Below are positions 43,220 to 51,078 of a stretch of 64,000 bases of DNA, piece after piece. Origin of the DNA: Hyphomicrobiales bacterium (GTDB lineage Bacteria; Pseudomonadota; Alphaproteobacteria; Rhizobiales; Rhizobiaceae); the NCBI GenBank assembly GCA_900467185.1, contig UBPA01000003.1, positions 310,001-374,000 on the forward strand. Direction: 5' to 3'. The notes below the pieces were generated by a model. That model had not been told where the DNA came from, searched no databases, and worked only from the letters and a program-made list of their open reading frames with translations. Numbering within the stretch: the stretch's first letter is position 1; the number at the start of each line of letters is the position of its first letter. A program made the position numbers and the translations under genes.

Positions 43220-43387
43220 TCAGGTGCGGCGGCGCATGAGGCCGGCGACGAGCGAGATGACGAGGAAAGCAAGAAACAGGAAGAACAGGATCTGCGCGAT
43301 ACCGGCCGACGCGCCAGCAATGCCGCCGAACCCGAGAACACCTGCAATGATAGCAACGACGAGAAAAACAAGTGCGTAGTAAAGCAT
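43220..43387 (-). CDS. DUF1328 small membrane protein
   Basis: A 55-residue protein, almost entirely hydrophobic: [40 protein letters not shown], then [15 protein letters not shown]. Two transmembrane helices with the conserved GFGGIAG turn identify DUF1328 (YtjA-like) proteins, typically induced in stationary phase or stress. ATG 43387 has GAGGAAG upstream, and an exact EcfG promoter lies at 43419-43443, so it belongs to the general stress regulon. Function is unknown. Confidence 0.88.
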   Translation of the reverse strand: MLYYALVFLVVAIIAGVLGFGGIAGASAGIAQILFFLFLAFLVISLVAGLMRRRT

Positions 43388-43418
43388 GACTTCTTCCTCC
43401 GATTAACACATGCCAATC

Positions 43419-43443
43419 AACGCATCACGACATCGTTTGTTCC
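43419..43443 (-). promoter_or_regulatory. EcfG-type promoter of the DUF1328 gene
   Basis: On the reverse strand GGAAC (43443-43439), 16 bases, CGTT (43422-43419); exact consensus, 31 bases before the start codon. Confidence 0.8.
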
Positions 43444-43654
43444 CTTCATGCTTGCAAAGCCCGGCAGGACGGACGGTGGCTGCGGGCGGTGAATCGTGAA
43501 AGCGAGCCGCTGTAACCTTGCGGCCTGACAGACGTTGTCGTGAAGCGCATTCGTCAAAGCTTTGCGCGCACCCAGGGCGAACCCGTTTTTAAGTATTCCT
43601 TTACCATAATCGGAGCGCTGGTTCATTTTGACACGCCGCCGCCACAGGATAAGC

Positions 43655-43679
43655 GGAACTTCACCGTGCAAGAGGCGTT
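43655..43679 (+). promoter_or_regulatory. EcfG-type promoter of the NepR-like gene
   Basis: GGAAC (43655-43659), 16 bases, CGTT (43676-43679); exact consensus, 32 bases before ATG 43712. A stress-controlled anti-sigma paralogue would form a feedback loop. Confidence 0.8.
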
Positions 43680-43711
43680 GAGTTCACAATCCATCGAGGC
43701 GAGACACCGAC

Positions 43712-43912
43712 ATGACCGTACCAAACGCACATATCTGGAAGTCCGTCGCGGCCTCGGCGCGGCCTGCGTCGCGTTCGAATGAAAAGAACCTTCACATCGG
43801 TCAGACGCTCAAGGATCTCTACTTCAACGGCAACATGCCGGCGACGGATGGACGGTTCGAGCAATTGCTGGAAGCGCTGGATTCGTCGGAGGATCGCCGC
43901 GACCGGCACTGA
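43712..43912 (+). CDS. Probable second NepR-family anti-sigma factor
   Basis: A 66-residue protein. Its segment IGQTLKDLYFNGNMPATDGR, FEQLLEALD aligns without gaps over 29 positions with the NepR gene in this window (IVSKLRAFYDAVEQEPLPDV, FLDLLQQLD), sharing I, L, Y, F, L, L, L and D at the positions that define the two NepR helices. NepR binds EcfG and is itself removed by phosphorylated PhyR. Sinorhizobium meliloti is known to have two such paralogues (RsiA1, RsiA2). The canonical acidic-proline turn is altered, so its affinity may differ. Promoter and terminator make it a single-gene unit. Confidence 0.55.
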   Translation: MTVPNAHIWKSVAASARPASRSNEKNLHIGQTLKDLYFNGNMPATDGRFEQLLEALDSSEDRRDRH

Positions 43913-43927
43913 TCGTTTTCCGGCAGA

Positions 43928-43968
43928 CACGAAAAAGGCGGCTGTCAAAAGCCGCCTTTTTTCGTGTC
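43928..43968. terminator. Bidirectional terminator between the NepR-like and PRC-barrel genes
   Basis: AAAAAGGCGGCT and AGCCGCCTTTTTT flank a short loop (about 43932-43962), with CACGA/TCGTG extending the stem. A-run on one side and T-run on the other allow it to work for the convergent gene pair. Confidence 0.9.
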
Positions 43969-44011
43969 CGGCGCCGGGCGGGCGAAACATCGGCCGCCCG
44001 GCGCAACGGGA

Positions 44012-44980
44012 TCAGGGCTTCGGGTTGGCGAGCACGATGCTGCCGGGATCGGCCTTATACGCGGCAGCATCGTAGGCGGGCTGGGTTTCCAGCTGCTCCT
44101 TGGTATAGGGCGAATAGATGGTCATCGCGCCCTTGGCGTCCGCCATCACCTGAATATTGGCCGCACTCATCGCCACCGGCTTCTGCGCGATGCCGAGGAA
44201 GCCGCCAACATCGATGATATAGGCCTCAAGCTTGCCGTCCTTGGAAAGGATCACGTCGCCGACCTCGCCGATCTTCGTGTCGTCGGCCACCTTCACCGGC
44301 GTGCCGATCAGCTTGTCGGCCGATAGCATGGCGGCATCGACCGGCTTCAGCTCGTCCGTGGGCTCGACCGTCGCGGTGGTCGCGGCGTCCGGCGCCAGAT
44401 CGGGATCGGTCATTTCCGGCGTCGTGCCCGTCTGCGGAATGGCCGGATCGGCGCCGGCAGCGTCCATCGGGACTTCGGTATTCTCAGGCGTCGCGAGCGG
44501 CTTGGCCGCGCTGTCGGCCACGGCCGGCGGCGTGGCCGCGGCCGTGTCCTTGGTCACGGCTCCATCCATGACGGCCTTGCGCTGGAAGGCGGGGGCGGCT
44601 TCCAAATCCTGCTTGGTCATCGACACAACGAGGATCTTGGACCCATCGCGCTCCGACCACGAGGCGCGATCGAAATTGACGGCCACATCTTTTTCGCCGA
44701 TGCCGAGAAAGCCGCCGACGCCGACGACGAGCGCTTCGGTTGCGCCGGCCGCGTTGATTACGACATCCTTGACCTCGCCGATCGCCTCGCCCTCCTCATC
44801 GACGCCCGTATAGACCGTCTTGCCGATGACGTTGGAGGCGAGCATGTCGTCACCGGCCGCGGCAGCCGCCGGGGCCGTGGCTGCCGGTGCTGCTGCGGGT
44901 GCTGCCGGCGTCTGTTGCGCCAGTGCGGTACCGGCGAGCGCGGCAGCAAGAACGGTGCTTGCCAGAAGAGTTTTCAGCAT
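44012..44980 (-). CDS. Exported protein with two PRC-barrel domains
   Basis: Periplasmic protein of 322 residues. A Sec signal (MLKTLLASTVLAAALAGTAL, AQQ) is followed by an Ala/Pro-rich stretch and two PRC-barrel domains: about 45-125 (MLASNVIGKTVYTGVDEEGE, VVGVGGFLGIGEKDVAVNFD) and about 215-290 (LSADKLIGTPVKVADDTKIG, IIDVGGFLGIAQKPVAMSAA). The linker is acidic. PRC-barrel proteins of this size are common in rhizobial envelopes and stress regulons; their ligand is not known. Confidence 0.85.
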   Translation of the reverse strand: MLKTLLASTVLAAALAGTALAQQTPAAPAAAPAATAPAAAAAGDDMLASNVIGKTVYTGVDEEGEAIGEVKDVVINAAGATEALVVGVGGFLGIGEKDVAVNFDRASWSERDGSKILVVSMTKQDLEAAPAFQRKAVMDGAVTKDTAAATPPAVADSAAKPLATPENTEVPMDAAGADPAIPQTGTTPEMTDPDLAPDAATTATVEPTDELKPVDAAMLSADKLIGTPVKVADDTKIGEVGDVILSKDGKLEAYIIDVGGFLGIAQKPVAMSAANIQVMADAKGAMTIYSPYTKEQLETQPAYDAAAYKADPGSIVLANPKP

Positions 44981-45332
44981 CGGATTGCTCCTTGGAACGT
45001 GGGAAGATGAAAGAACGTCGGATGACGGGCCGGGATTGCAAGGCGCGGAAGACGATGTCTGACAAGGCGTCTTGCTGGTTTGAAAGCTGGAAGACCGTGT
45101 GAGGGGCGAAACGCATCTTTAAGAAGCGTACCGGCGGCCATCATGGCCGACTTCATGTCGCAGGGCCGATCGTCTCGGCCCGTCCGTGACACTGGAAACG
45201 TCGCTGGTCTCGCGCCGTCAGCAGCCACACCGCACTATCCCTTCATCCACACAGCCTCCGAAACGCGGGCAGAGCGGCTTTTGTTCCGCGAGAATGGGAC
45301 GACGGCCCTGTACCCGGTGTCGATGACCGTTC

Positions 45333-45357
45333 GGAACAAAAAGGAGGAACGCGCGTT
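45333..45357 (+). promoter_or_regulatory. EcfG-type promoter of the DUF3309 gene
   Basis: GGAAC (45333-45337), 16 bases, CGTT (45354-45357); exact consensus, 40 bases before ATG 45398. It may also serve the lipoprotein gene at 45609. Confidence 0.8.
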
Positions 45358-45397
45358 GTAGCTGCGCATTCCGAATGAACCCAAAGAGGAACCGCCA

Positions 45398-45553
45398 ATG
45401 CTCGGCACCATTCTCGTGATCGTCCTCGTACTCCTGCTCATCGGCGCATTGCCGACGTGGGGCCACAGCCGCAGCTGGGGCTATGGACCTTCCGGTGGAC
45501 TGGGCCTGGTGGTCGTTATCCTTCTTGTGTTGGTCCTTATGGGACGCATTTAA
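45398..45553 (+). CDS. DUF3309 small membrane protein
   Basis: A 51-residue protein: MLGTILVIVLVLLLIGALPT, WGHSRSWGYGPSGGLGLVVV, ILLVLVLMGRI. Two hydrophobic helices joined by the aromatic/Gly-rich turn HSRSWGYGPSGG identify DUF3309. It lies behind an exact EcfG promoter and has an AGAGGA ribosome binding site. Function is unknown; it is a typical small stress-induced membrane protein. Confidence 0.88.
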   Translation: MLGTILVIVLVLLLIGALPTWGHSRSWGYGPSGGLGLVVVILLVLVLMGRI

Positions 45554-45608
45554 AAACCCGGCTTTCCCAGAGGGCCATCCACACTACGTTGAACCGGAGG
45601 ATATCATT

Positions 45609-45857
45609 ATGAAAAAAGCTCTTCTCGCCGTCGCCCTGATTATGCCGCTCGCAGCCTGCACCCAGACGGAACGCGGCGCCGGCATCGGTGCCGCATCGGG
45701 CGCCATCATCGGCGGCGTGGCCACAGGTAACGTCCGTGGCGCAGCGATCGGCGCAGGCGTTGGCGGCCTTGCCGGCGCCCTTATCGGCCAGGCGAACGAA
45801 CCGGGCCGTTGCATCTATCGCGACCGGAACGGCCGCCGCTATACGGCTTCGTGCTGA
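45609..45857 (+). CDS. Glycine-zipper outer-membrane lipoprotein (17 kDa antigen-like, short)
   Basis: An 82-residue protein. Lipobox MPLAAC ends the signal (MKKALLAVALIMPLAACTQT). The body is a glycine zipper, GAGIGAASGAIIGGVATGNV, GAAIGAGVGGLAGALIG, and the C-terminus holds CIYRDRNGRRYTASC with two Cys. GGAGGAT precedes the ATG. Such proteins sit in the outer membrane and are often stress-induced. It follows the DUF3309 gene by 55 bases and a strong terminator comes after. Confidence 0.85.
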   Translation: MKKALLAVALIMPLAACTQTERGAGIGAASGAIIGGVATGNVRGAAIGAGVGGLAGALIGQANEPGRCIYRDRNGRRYTASC

Positions 45858-45886
45858 TCGGATCGATCGGTCATCGACGAAAACGG

Positions 45887-45913
45887 AAAAACGGGCCTCG
45901 GCCCGTTTTTTTG
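45887..45913. terminator. Terminator between convergent lipoprotein and nepR genes
   Basis: AAAAACGGGCC and GGCCCGTTTTTTT pair almost without a loop (45887-45911); A and T runs on either side allow bidirectional action. Confidence 0.85.
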
Positions 45914-45953
45914 TGTCCACCGTCCGGCTCTCGCTCGATCTCGTGATTGTCCG

Positions 45954-46139
45954 TCAGCCCTTGCGTGTCTTCTCGACGCTATCGAGTTGCTGCAGCAGAT
46001 CGAGGAACACGTCGGGAAGAGGCTCCTGCTCGACGGCGTCATAAAACGCTCTCAGCTTCGAAACGATCTGGCTGTTCGGGTCGATGGTTTCTGCACCGTG
46101 CGGAGTCGGGCGGGGCTTGGGATCTGTCCTCTCTGCCAT
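45954..46139 (-). CDS. nepR: NepR anti-sigma factor of the general stress response
   Basis: A 61-residue protein that sequesters the ECF sigma factor EcfG; phosphorylated PhyR competes for it and frees the sigma factor. The conserved core is IVSKLRAFYDAVEQEPLPDV, FLDLLQQLD: two helices joined by the E-P-x-P turn. It is divergent from phyR, the standard arrangement, with a 213-base gap. In many rhizobia ecfG follows nepR directly; here the next gene is an unrelated convergent lipoprotein, so ecfG must be elsewhere. Confidence 0.9.
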   Translation of the reverse strand: MAERTDPKPRPTPHGAETIDPNSQIVSKLRAFYDAVEQEPLPDVFLDLLQQLDSVEKTRKG

Positions 46140-46352
46140 GACGTCAGGTCCGTTTCGTCCGAAATCCGGCCGCCCGCGTCCCGGCGCGACCCGTCAGCAT
46201 CCTCAAAATGATCACGTCGACCTCATGCTTTGTAATTCTTGCCGATCAAACTTTCCACACGACGGGAAACATGGTCAAACGTCCCTGTTTCGACTCGTCG
46301 AACGATCAAACACTGTCCGGTTTCGGCGCCAATATATCGAAGGACGTCTTTC

Positions 46353-47156
46353 ATGTCACTTTCCATGCGGATCGCCGCTCACCTTCCCTATGTCCGCCGC
46401 TTCTCCCGCGCCATCACGGGCTCGCAGACATCGGGCGACGCCTATGTGGCGGCCGTGCTCGAAGCGCTGATCGCCAATATCGACCTGTTTCCCAAAGCGT
46501 CGAGCGACCGGGTCAGCGTCTTCAAGCTCTACTGCTCGCTGTTCGAGACGATCACCATCAAGATCGACGAGGACGCGGTGAACTCGCCCTATGCATGGGA
46601 AAAGAAGGCTGCCGCCAATCTGGCGCGGATCTCGCCCGATGCGCGCAAGGCGTTCCTGCTCGTTTCCGTCGAGGGCTTTACTACGGATGAGACGGCGGAA
46701 ATTCTCGACGTCACGCCGGATGCGGTCGCCGGGCTGATCCAGCAGGCGTCGGCGGACATCGCCCGGCAGGTCGTGACGGACATCCTCATCATCGAGGACG
46801 AGCCCCTGATCGCCATGGACATCGAGGATATGGTGCGCAGCCTCGGTCACGGCGTGGCCGGCATCGCTCGCACGCACAGCGAAGCGGTCGAGCTCTTCAA
46901 GCGGACGTCGCCGAAGATGGTTCTGGCCGATATCCAGCTCGCGGATGGCAGCTCGGGTATCGATGCAGTGAACGAAATTCTTGCGACGACGACCGTGCCC
47001 GTGATCTTCATCACGGCGTTTCCGGAGCGCCTGCTGACGGGCGAAAAGCCCGAGCCCGCCTTCCTCGTCACGAAGCCGTTCAATCCCGACATGGTCAAGG
47101 CGCTGATCAGCCAGGCGCTGTTCTTCGATGAGAACGCCCACGCCGGCGAAGCCTGA
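46353..47156 (+). CDS. phyR: PhyR, sigma-like response regulator of the general stress response
   Basis: Anti-anti-sigma factor of 267 residues. The N-terminal ~135 residues mimic an EcfG-type sigma factor (KLYCSLFETITIKIDE, AFLLVSVEGFTTDETAEILD, TPDAVAGLIQQASADI). The C-terminal receiver domain has acidic pocket IIEDEPLIAMD, phospho-Asp in MVLADIQLADG, Thr/Ser region VIFITAFPE and the Lys of VTKPF. On phosphorylation PhyR binds NepR. ATG 46353 follows GAAGGA. No HWE/HisKA_2 kinase gene is adjacent. Confidence 0.95.
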   Translation: MSLSMRIAAHLPYVRRFSRAITGSQTSGDAYVAAVLEALIANIDLFPKASSDRVSVFKLYCSLFETITIKIDEDAVNSPYAWEKKAAANLARISPDARKAFLLVSVEGFTTDETAEILDVTPDAVAGLIQQASADIARQVVTDILIIEDEPLIAMDIEDMVRSLGHGVAGIARTHSEAVELFKRTSPKMVLADIQLADGSSGIDAVNEILATTTVPVIFITAFPERLLTGEKPEPAFLVTKPFNPDMVKALISQALFFDENAHAGEA

Positions 47157-47163
47157 GCGGGCT

Positions 47164-48291
47164 TCAGCCCGGCAGCTGCCGTTCCGGCGGCCGGGTGCGG
47201 ACCTCGTTGAAGATGGTAAGGCCGATGAGCGCGAGCGGCATGGCCAGCATAGCGCCGACGGCACCCCACATCCATGTCCAGAAGATGATGGCGATGAAGA
47301 TCAGGAACGGGTTGATCTCCAAGCGATGCCCGAGGATCGCCGGGGTCACCAGATTTTCCATGACCAGATGCAGCAGGAAGAAACAGGCCGCCGGCAGCAG
47401 CGCCATGATCATGCTGTCATGCGTCATCAGGCCGGCGCAGCTGAGCGCGATCGTCATGGCGGTCACGCCGAGATAAGGAATGAAGCTCGACACGAAGGCG
47501 AAGAGGCCCCAGAGAACGGCGCCGGACAGTCCGCCGACAAAGGCGATAAGGGCCGTGATCGTGCCGAGCGAGATATAGATCAGGCTGGCGGTGGAGAAGT
47601 AGAAGCCGACCGCGCTCTCCGTGGCGTTCATGACGCGTATGGCCGTCAGACGGCGCTCATGCGTGGCGAAGGCGAGGATGATCGTCTTGCGCAGATGCGT
47701 TCGGCCGATGAGAAACAGGCCGAGCGCCGCCAGAAAGATCAGCGTCTGGACGAAGGCGGGTGTGAGACCCGTGGCGACCAGCCCCAGCATGGCGCCGGCA
47801 TTGGCCATGACCATGTCCGAGATCGCCTTTTCGTTCGCCCCGTTGATGGCGCGCTTCACCCATTCGAACCGCTCGAAGAACGGCAAGAAACGTTGCACCG
47901 CATCTTCCAACATGGCTGGCGCCTTGGCGGTCAGCGTCGAGATCGGCTCGATCAGAGCATTAACGAGGAAAAAGACCAGCACCACGAAGACGACGCCGAA
48001 AAAGAGGCCGCCGAGCATGGGTGGCAGCCCGAAACGCGAGAGCCGGTCGGCCGCCACACCCAGCACCATGCCGACGACGATCGCCAGCGTGACAGGCATG
48101 AGGATCGATTCAAGCGTGTAGATCACGCCGGACATCAGGATGACGAAGGTGCCGACGATGCTCCAGGCGACGACGAGATCAAGGCCGGTCTTCGGATCGA
48201 CGAGCGCCGTCGCCTCGGATGGAGGTGGGTTCTCGATCTGCGCTTTCTTCCGTGCCTTGAACAGGGCTCGCTCCGGTATGGCAGCATTCAT
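47164..48291 (-). CDS. AI-2E family (PerM-like) transporter
   Basis: Integral membrane protein of 375 residues with about eight hydrophobic helices (VAWSIVGTFVILMSGVIY, MLGGLFFGVVFVVLVFFLV, LGTITALIAFVGGLSGAVLW). The family signature near the C-terminus, AILGHRLEINPFLIFIAIIF, W..GAVGAMLAMPLALI, is clear. Members export varied solutes, including autoinducer-2 in some species and Na+ in others; substrate here is unknown. The ATG at 48291 (MNAAIPERALF) was chosen; a longer open frame upstream looks non-coding. Confidence 0.85.
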   Translation of the reverse strand: MNAAIPERALFKARKKAQIENPPPSEATALVDPKTGLDLVVAWSIVGTFVILMSGVIYTLESILMPVTLAIVVGMVLGVAADRLSRFGLPPMLGGLFFGVVFVVLVFFLVNALIEPISTLTAKAPAMLEDAVQRFLPFFERFEWVKRAINGANEKAISDMVMANAGAMLGLVATGLTPAFVQTLIFLAALGLFLIGRTHLRKTIILAFATHERRLTAIRVMNATESAVGFYFSTASLIYISLGTITALIAFVGGLSGAVLWGLFAFVSSFIPYLGVTAMTIALSCAGLMTHDSMIMALLPAACFFLLHLVMENLVTPAILGHRLEINPFLIFIAIIFWTWMWGAVGAMLAMPLALIGLTIFNEVRTRPPERQLPG

Positions 48292-48509
48292 GATGGACCT
48301 CCACTCGCAACGAGCGCGGGCCGAAAGCTGCCGCGGTATCTTGCCTCGCCCCGGCAATCCGCCGTCTTGCAACATTTCCGTTGAATAGATCGGCTAGGCG
48401 GGACGCCAGTCAATTCGGAAGCGTAAGAAAAGTTCCCGTAACGCCATGATCGCCCGTCATTTTCCACCAAAAATGGTGTTTTTCAGCGCACTTTGAGCCG
48501 TTGAGGAGA

Positions 48510-48680
48510 TCAGTATTTTTCCGGCGGAAAGATGCGCAAGGTCAGGGAGAAAAGGCCGAGACCGAGGAGAACGACGAGCAGCGTGTTCGCCACGTCGTCG
48601 GATGTGGCGGAGACGACGCCGACGGCGAGTGCGGCGCAGACGAGCAGAATCAGGCCGAGCCTGGGCAGCCAGTAAAGCAT
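48510..48680 (-). CDS. Small two-helix membrane protein
   Basis: A 56-residue protein: MLYWLPRLGLILLVCAALAV, GVVSATSDDVANTLLVVLLG, LGLFSLTLRIFPPEKY. Two hydrophobic helices separated by SATSDDVAN. GAAGGA lies upstream of ATG 48680. It is too short for routine prediction but has credible composition and a clear start. No family known to me; a small stress-envelope protein is likely by context. Confidence 0.55.
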   Translation of the reverse strand: MLYWLPRLGLILLVCAALAVGVVSATSDDVANTLLVVLLGLGLFSLTLRIFPPEKY

Positions 48681-48828
48681 GGGAGCGTCCTTCGATGTCT
48701 GGAAACGTTAATTCTGGCCTAACAACGGCGCGATTCGGCGAATTGTTCCCAAGCTTTCGCGAGGCTTGTGATCCGGGGCATTTTCAGCGCCGTACGTCTC
48801 CGCGAACGAAGAACCGAGAGCCCGCGCC

Positions 48829-49209
48829 ATGCACAGACTGCTCCTCTCCATGACACTCTCCTTAAGCTTCGGAACGGCGGCATTCGCTGCCGGCATGACC
48901 GAGGCCGAGATTCGCGAAAAGATCATCGGACACACGATCTATCTCGAAGCCCCGATGGGAGGCGAGTTTCCGCTCAACTACCGCACGTCGGGCGTGGTCG
49001 ACGGGGATGGAAAGGCGCTCGGGATCGGCAAGCTGATCCAGCCGAGCGACATTGGCAAATGGTGGATCGCCGACGACAAGCTCTGCCAGCAGTTCAACAC
49101 CTGGTACAAGGGTGCGAAGATGTGCTTCGACCTGACCGCGACCGGCGCCGACAAGGTGAAGTGGGTGCGCGACAATGGCGAGAGCGGCGTGGCGCGGATC
49201 GGGAACTAG
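48829..49209 (+). CDS. Exported DUF995 protein
   Basis: Periplasmic protein of 126 residues. A Sec signal (MHRLLLSMTLSLSFGTAAFA) is followed by MTEAEIREKIIGHTIYLE and GKWWIADDKLCQQFNTWYKG, KMCFDLTATGADKVKWVRDN. The WW-x(5)-LC and two-cysteine pattern fits DUF995 family proteins of rhizobia, of unknown function. It is a single gene convergent with ridA. Confidence 0.7.
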   Translation: MHRLLLSMTLSLSFGTAAFAAGMTEAEIREKIIGHTIYLEAPMGGEFPLNYRTSGVVDGDGKALGIGKLIQPSDIGKWWIADDKLCQQFNTWYKGAKMCFDLTATGADKVKWVRDNGESGVARIGN

Positions 49210-49251
49210 GGGCGGAACCGGGCGACGGTGTCGCCGCCCGGTGTTTTCGCT

Positions 49252-49596
49252 TCAGAGCGCGGCGATGACGATGACTTCGACGAGGTATTCCGGGGTCGCG
49301 AGCTTGGCTTCGCCGGTGGCGCGGGCGGGAGTGTTGCCCTGCGGTGCCCACTTGTCCCAGACGGCGTTCATCTTCGGGAAGTCGGCCATGTCGGCCAGCC
49401 AGATGGTGGCGTTGAGGATGCGGGTCTTGTCGGTGCCGGCCTGTTCCAGCAGGCGATCGACAGAGGCCAGCGCCTGGCTCGTCTGGGTCGCGACGTCGTC
49501 GCCAGCATTGCCGACCTGGCCGGCGAGATAGACAGTGCCGTTGTGAACGACGGCCTGGCTCATGCGCGGGCCGGTCTCGAAGCGTGTGATATCCAT
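49252..49596 (-). CDS. RidA-family protein (reactive enamine/imine deaminase)
   Basis: Small YjgF/YER057c/UK114 protein of 114 residues, normally a trimer that hydrolyses reactive enamines such as 2-aminoacrylate. Features are YLAGQVGNAGDDVATQT, NATIWLADMADFPKMNAVWD and the active-site strand PARATGEAKLATPEYLVEV, with the conserved Arg in PARA. The usual C-terminal Glu in the EIEA pattern is EVIVIAAL here, so it belongs to a divergent subgroup that may not deaminate. Confidence 0.82.
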   Translation of the reverse strand: MDITRFETGPRMSQAVVHNGTVYLAGQVGNAGDDVATQTSQALASVDRLLEQAGTDKTRILNATIWLADMADFPKMNAVWDKWAPQGNTPARATGEAKLATPEYLVEVIVIAAL

Positions 49597-49710
49597 CGTG
49601 AAATTCCTCTTGCTCGAATGCGTTGACGCCGAAGCGCAGACGCCCCGGGGCTTACAGGAGAACGGGCCTCAGGAAAACCGTCAGGCTGAAAGTTCGTCGC
49701 GTTCAGGCGT

Positions 49711-51078
49711 TTAAACCGGCTCAGGTGACGGAGGGAATTCGAGCCGCACGCGCGTCCCCTCCCCGGGCTGCGAATCCACCGTCAATGCGGCATCGTGCAG
49801 TTCGGCGATGCGCTCCACGATCTTCAGGCCGACGCCAAGCGCGTCCGAACTCTTGATCCGGCCGCCATCGAGGATGTGGCTCGGCGACCGGCCGAAGCCG
49901 GGGCCGTCGTCGGCCACTTCCAGAAGGCCCGTTTGCGCGGTCCGCACCGAGATGCGCGTTCCCTTCGGCGTATGCTTGACCGCGTTCTCGACGAGATTGC
50001 TGATGGTGTTTTCGACCAGTGCCGGCACGGCGCGGATCTCGCCGCCGCCTTCCTCCACGAATTCGAGCGTGCGGCCGCTGTTGAAGACGAAGGGCGCGAG
50101 CTGGGCGACGACATCGCTCGCCAGCCCCGCCAGCGAGACCGGCTTGAACGAGGCGGCATCGACCACGTCGAGTCTGGCGAGCGAGGTCAGCTGCTCCAGC
50201 ATGTGGGTCAACGCCTCCAGGTCCTTTTCGGCCTTGCGCGCGCGGGGGTCGTCGATCCGCTCCAGTTCCATGCGGACGACGGCGACGGGCGTGCGGATTT
50301 CGTGCGCGATCGATGTGGAGAAGATTTTTTGCGCCTGGATCAGGTCTGCCACCCGCACCAAGAGCCGGTTGACCGCATTGGCGAAATTGGCGATCTCGCG
50401 CGGCATGCCCTCCGTCGAGAGCGGGCTGAAGGCCGCGCGGGGATCGATGCGGTCCGCCGCCTTGCCGGCTTCGACCACAGGCTTCAGGGCGCGCCGGACG
50501 GAGAGAATGGTGGCGCCGGCGACGAGCCCGAACATCAGCGGCATGGGGATGATCAAGTGGTCGCGCAGCTCGTGCAACAGCACGCTGGTCACGAAGCCGT
50601 GGGGATCGCGCAGAACCGCGAGCTCCACGAACACCTCCTGCGTGCCAAAGCGGAACGAGCGTCCGCCGGCGACGCTGAGTGGTTTGCCGGGCGCGATCTC
50701 GCGCTGCCAGAAGGTCGGCGGGTTGATCTCGATCGGCAGGAAGTGGCGCTGGCAGAGAGCCTCGCAATTGGAAAACAGGACCTCGCCGGCGGAGGTGCGG
50801 ACCCGAACAAAGATGTCGCCGTCGGTCTCGTCCTCGCGCATCGTATAGCGCTCGGCGAGCGCCGCCGGCATCTGGAAGGAGATGCGGTCCTTGGCGACGA
50901 CGATGCCTTCGGCCAGCGTCTCCGCCTCCTGACCGATCAGGAAGCCACCCAGATCCGCATCGTTCGACCAGTATTCTGCGAGCACGATGCCGAACTCCAG
51001 CATCATGGCGAGCACCGTGAAGGTGACGATGCGCAGCGAGACGATGCCGATCAGCGAGCGATCCCGCACCGGGTTCAT
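49711..51078 (-). CDS. Sensor histidine kinase of an OmpR-type two-component system
   Basis: Inner-membrane kinase of 455 residues. Transmembrane helices near 10-35 and 180-200 enclose a ~145-residue periplasmic sensor domain with two Cys (FSNCEALCQRHFLP) that may form a disulphide. The H-box is IAHEIRTPVAVVRMELE, N-box TISNLVENAVKHTPKG and G-box VADDGPGFG. The layout resembles QseC/PmrB-type sensors. Its start overlaps the regulator gene by 4 bases, so the two are coupled. Signal unknown; the PepSY gene upstream suggests an envelope or metal cue. Confidence 0.9.
   Translation of the reverse strand: MNPVRDRSLIGIVSLRIVTFTVLAMMLEFGIVLAEYWSNDADLGGFLIGQEAETLAEGIVVAKDRISFQMPAALAERYTMREDETDGDIFVRVRTSAGEVLFSNCEALCQRHFLPIEINPPTFWQREIAPGKPLSVAGGRSFRFGTQEVFVELAVLRDPHGFVTSVLLHELRDHLIIPMPLMFGLVAGATILSVRRALKPVVEAGKAADRIDPRAAFSPLSTEGMPREIANFANAVNRLLVRVADLIQAQKIFSTSIAHEIRTPVAVVRMELERIDDPRARKAEKDLEALTHMLEQLTSLARLDVVDAASFKPVSLAGLASDVVAQLAPFVFNSGRTLEFVEEGGGEIRAVPALVENTISNLVENAVKHTPKGTRISVRTAQTGLLEVADDGPGFGRSPSHILDGGRIKSSDALGVGLKIVERIAELHDAALTVDSQPGEGTRVRLEFPPSPEPV

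Noticed and set aside
46264-46287. EcfG promoter before phyR (GGAAA-N16-TGTT)
   Set aside because: Two mismatches to the consensus; too weak to list although autoregulation of phyR would be expected.
48768-49268. Long alternative frame over the DUF995 gene
   Set aside because: Arg-rich shadow frame typical of high-GC DNA; the DUF995 frame has a signal peptide and balanced composition.
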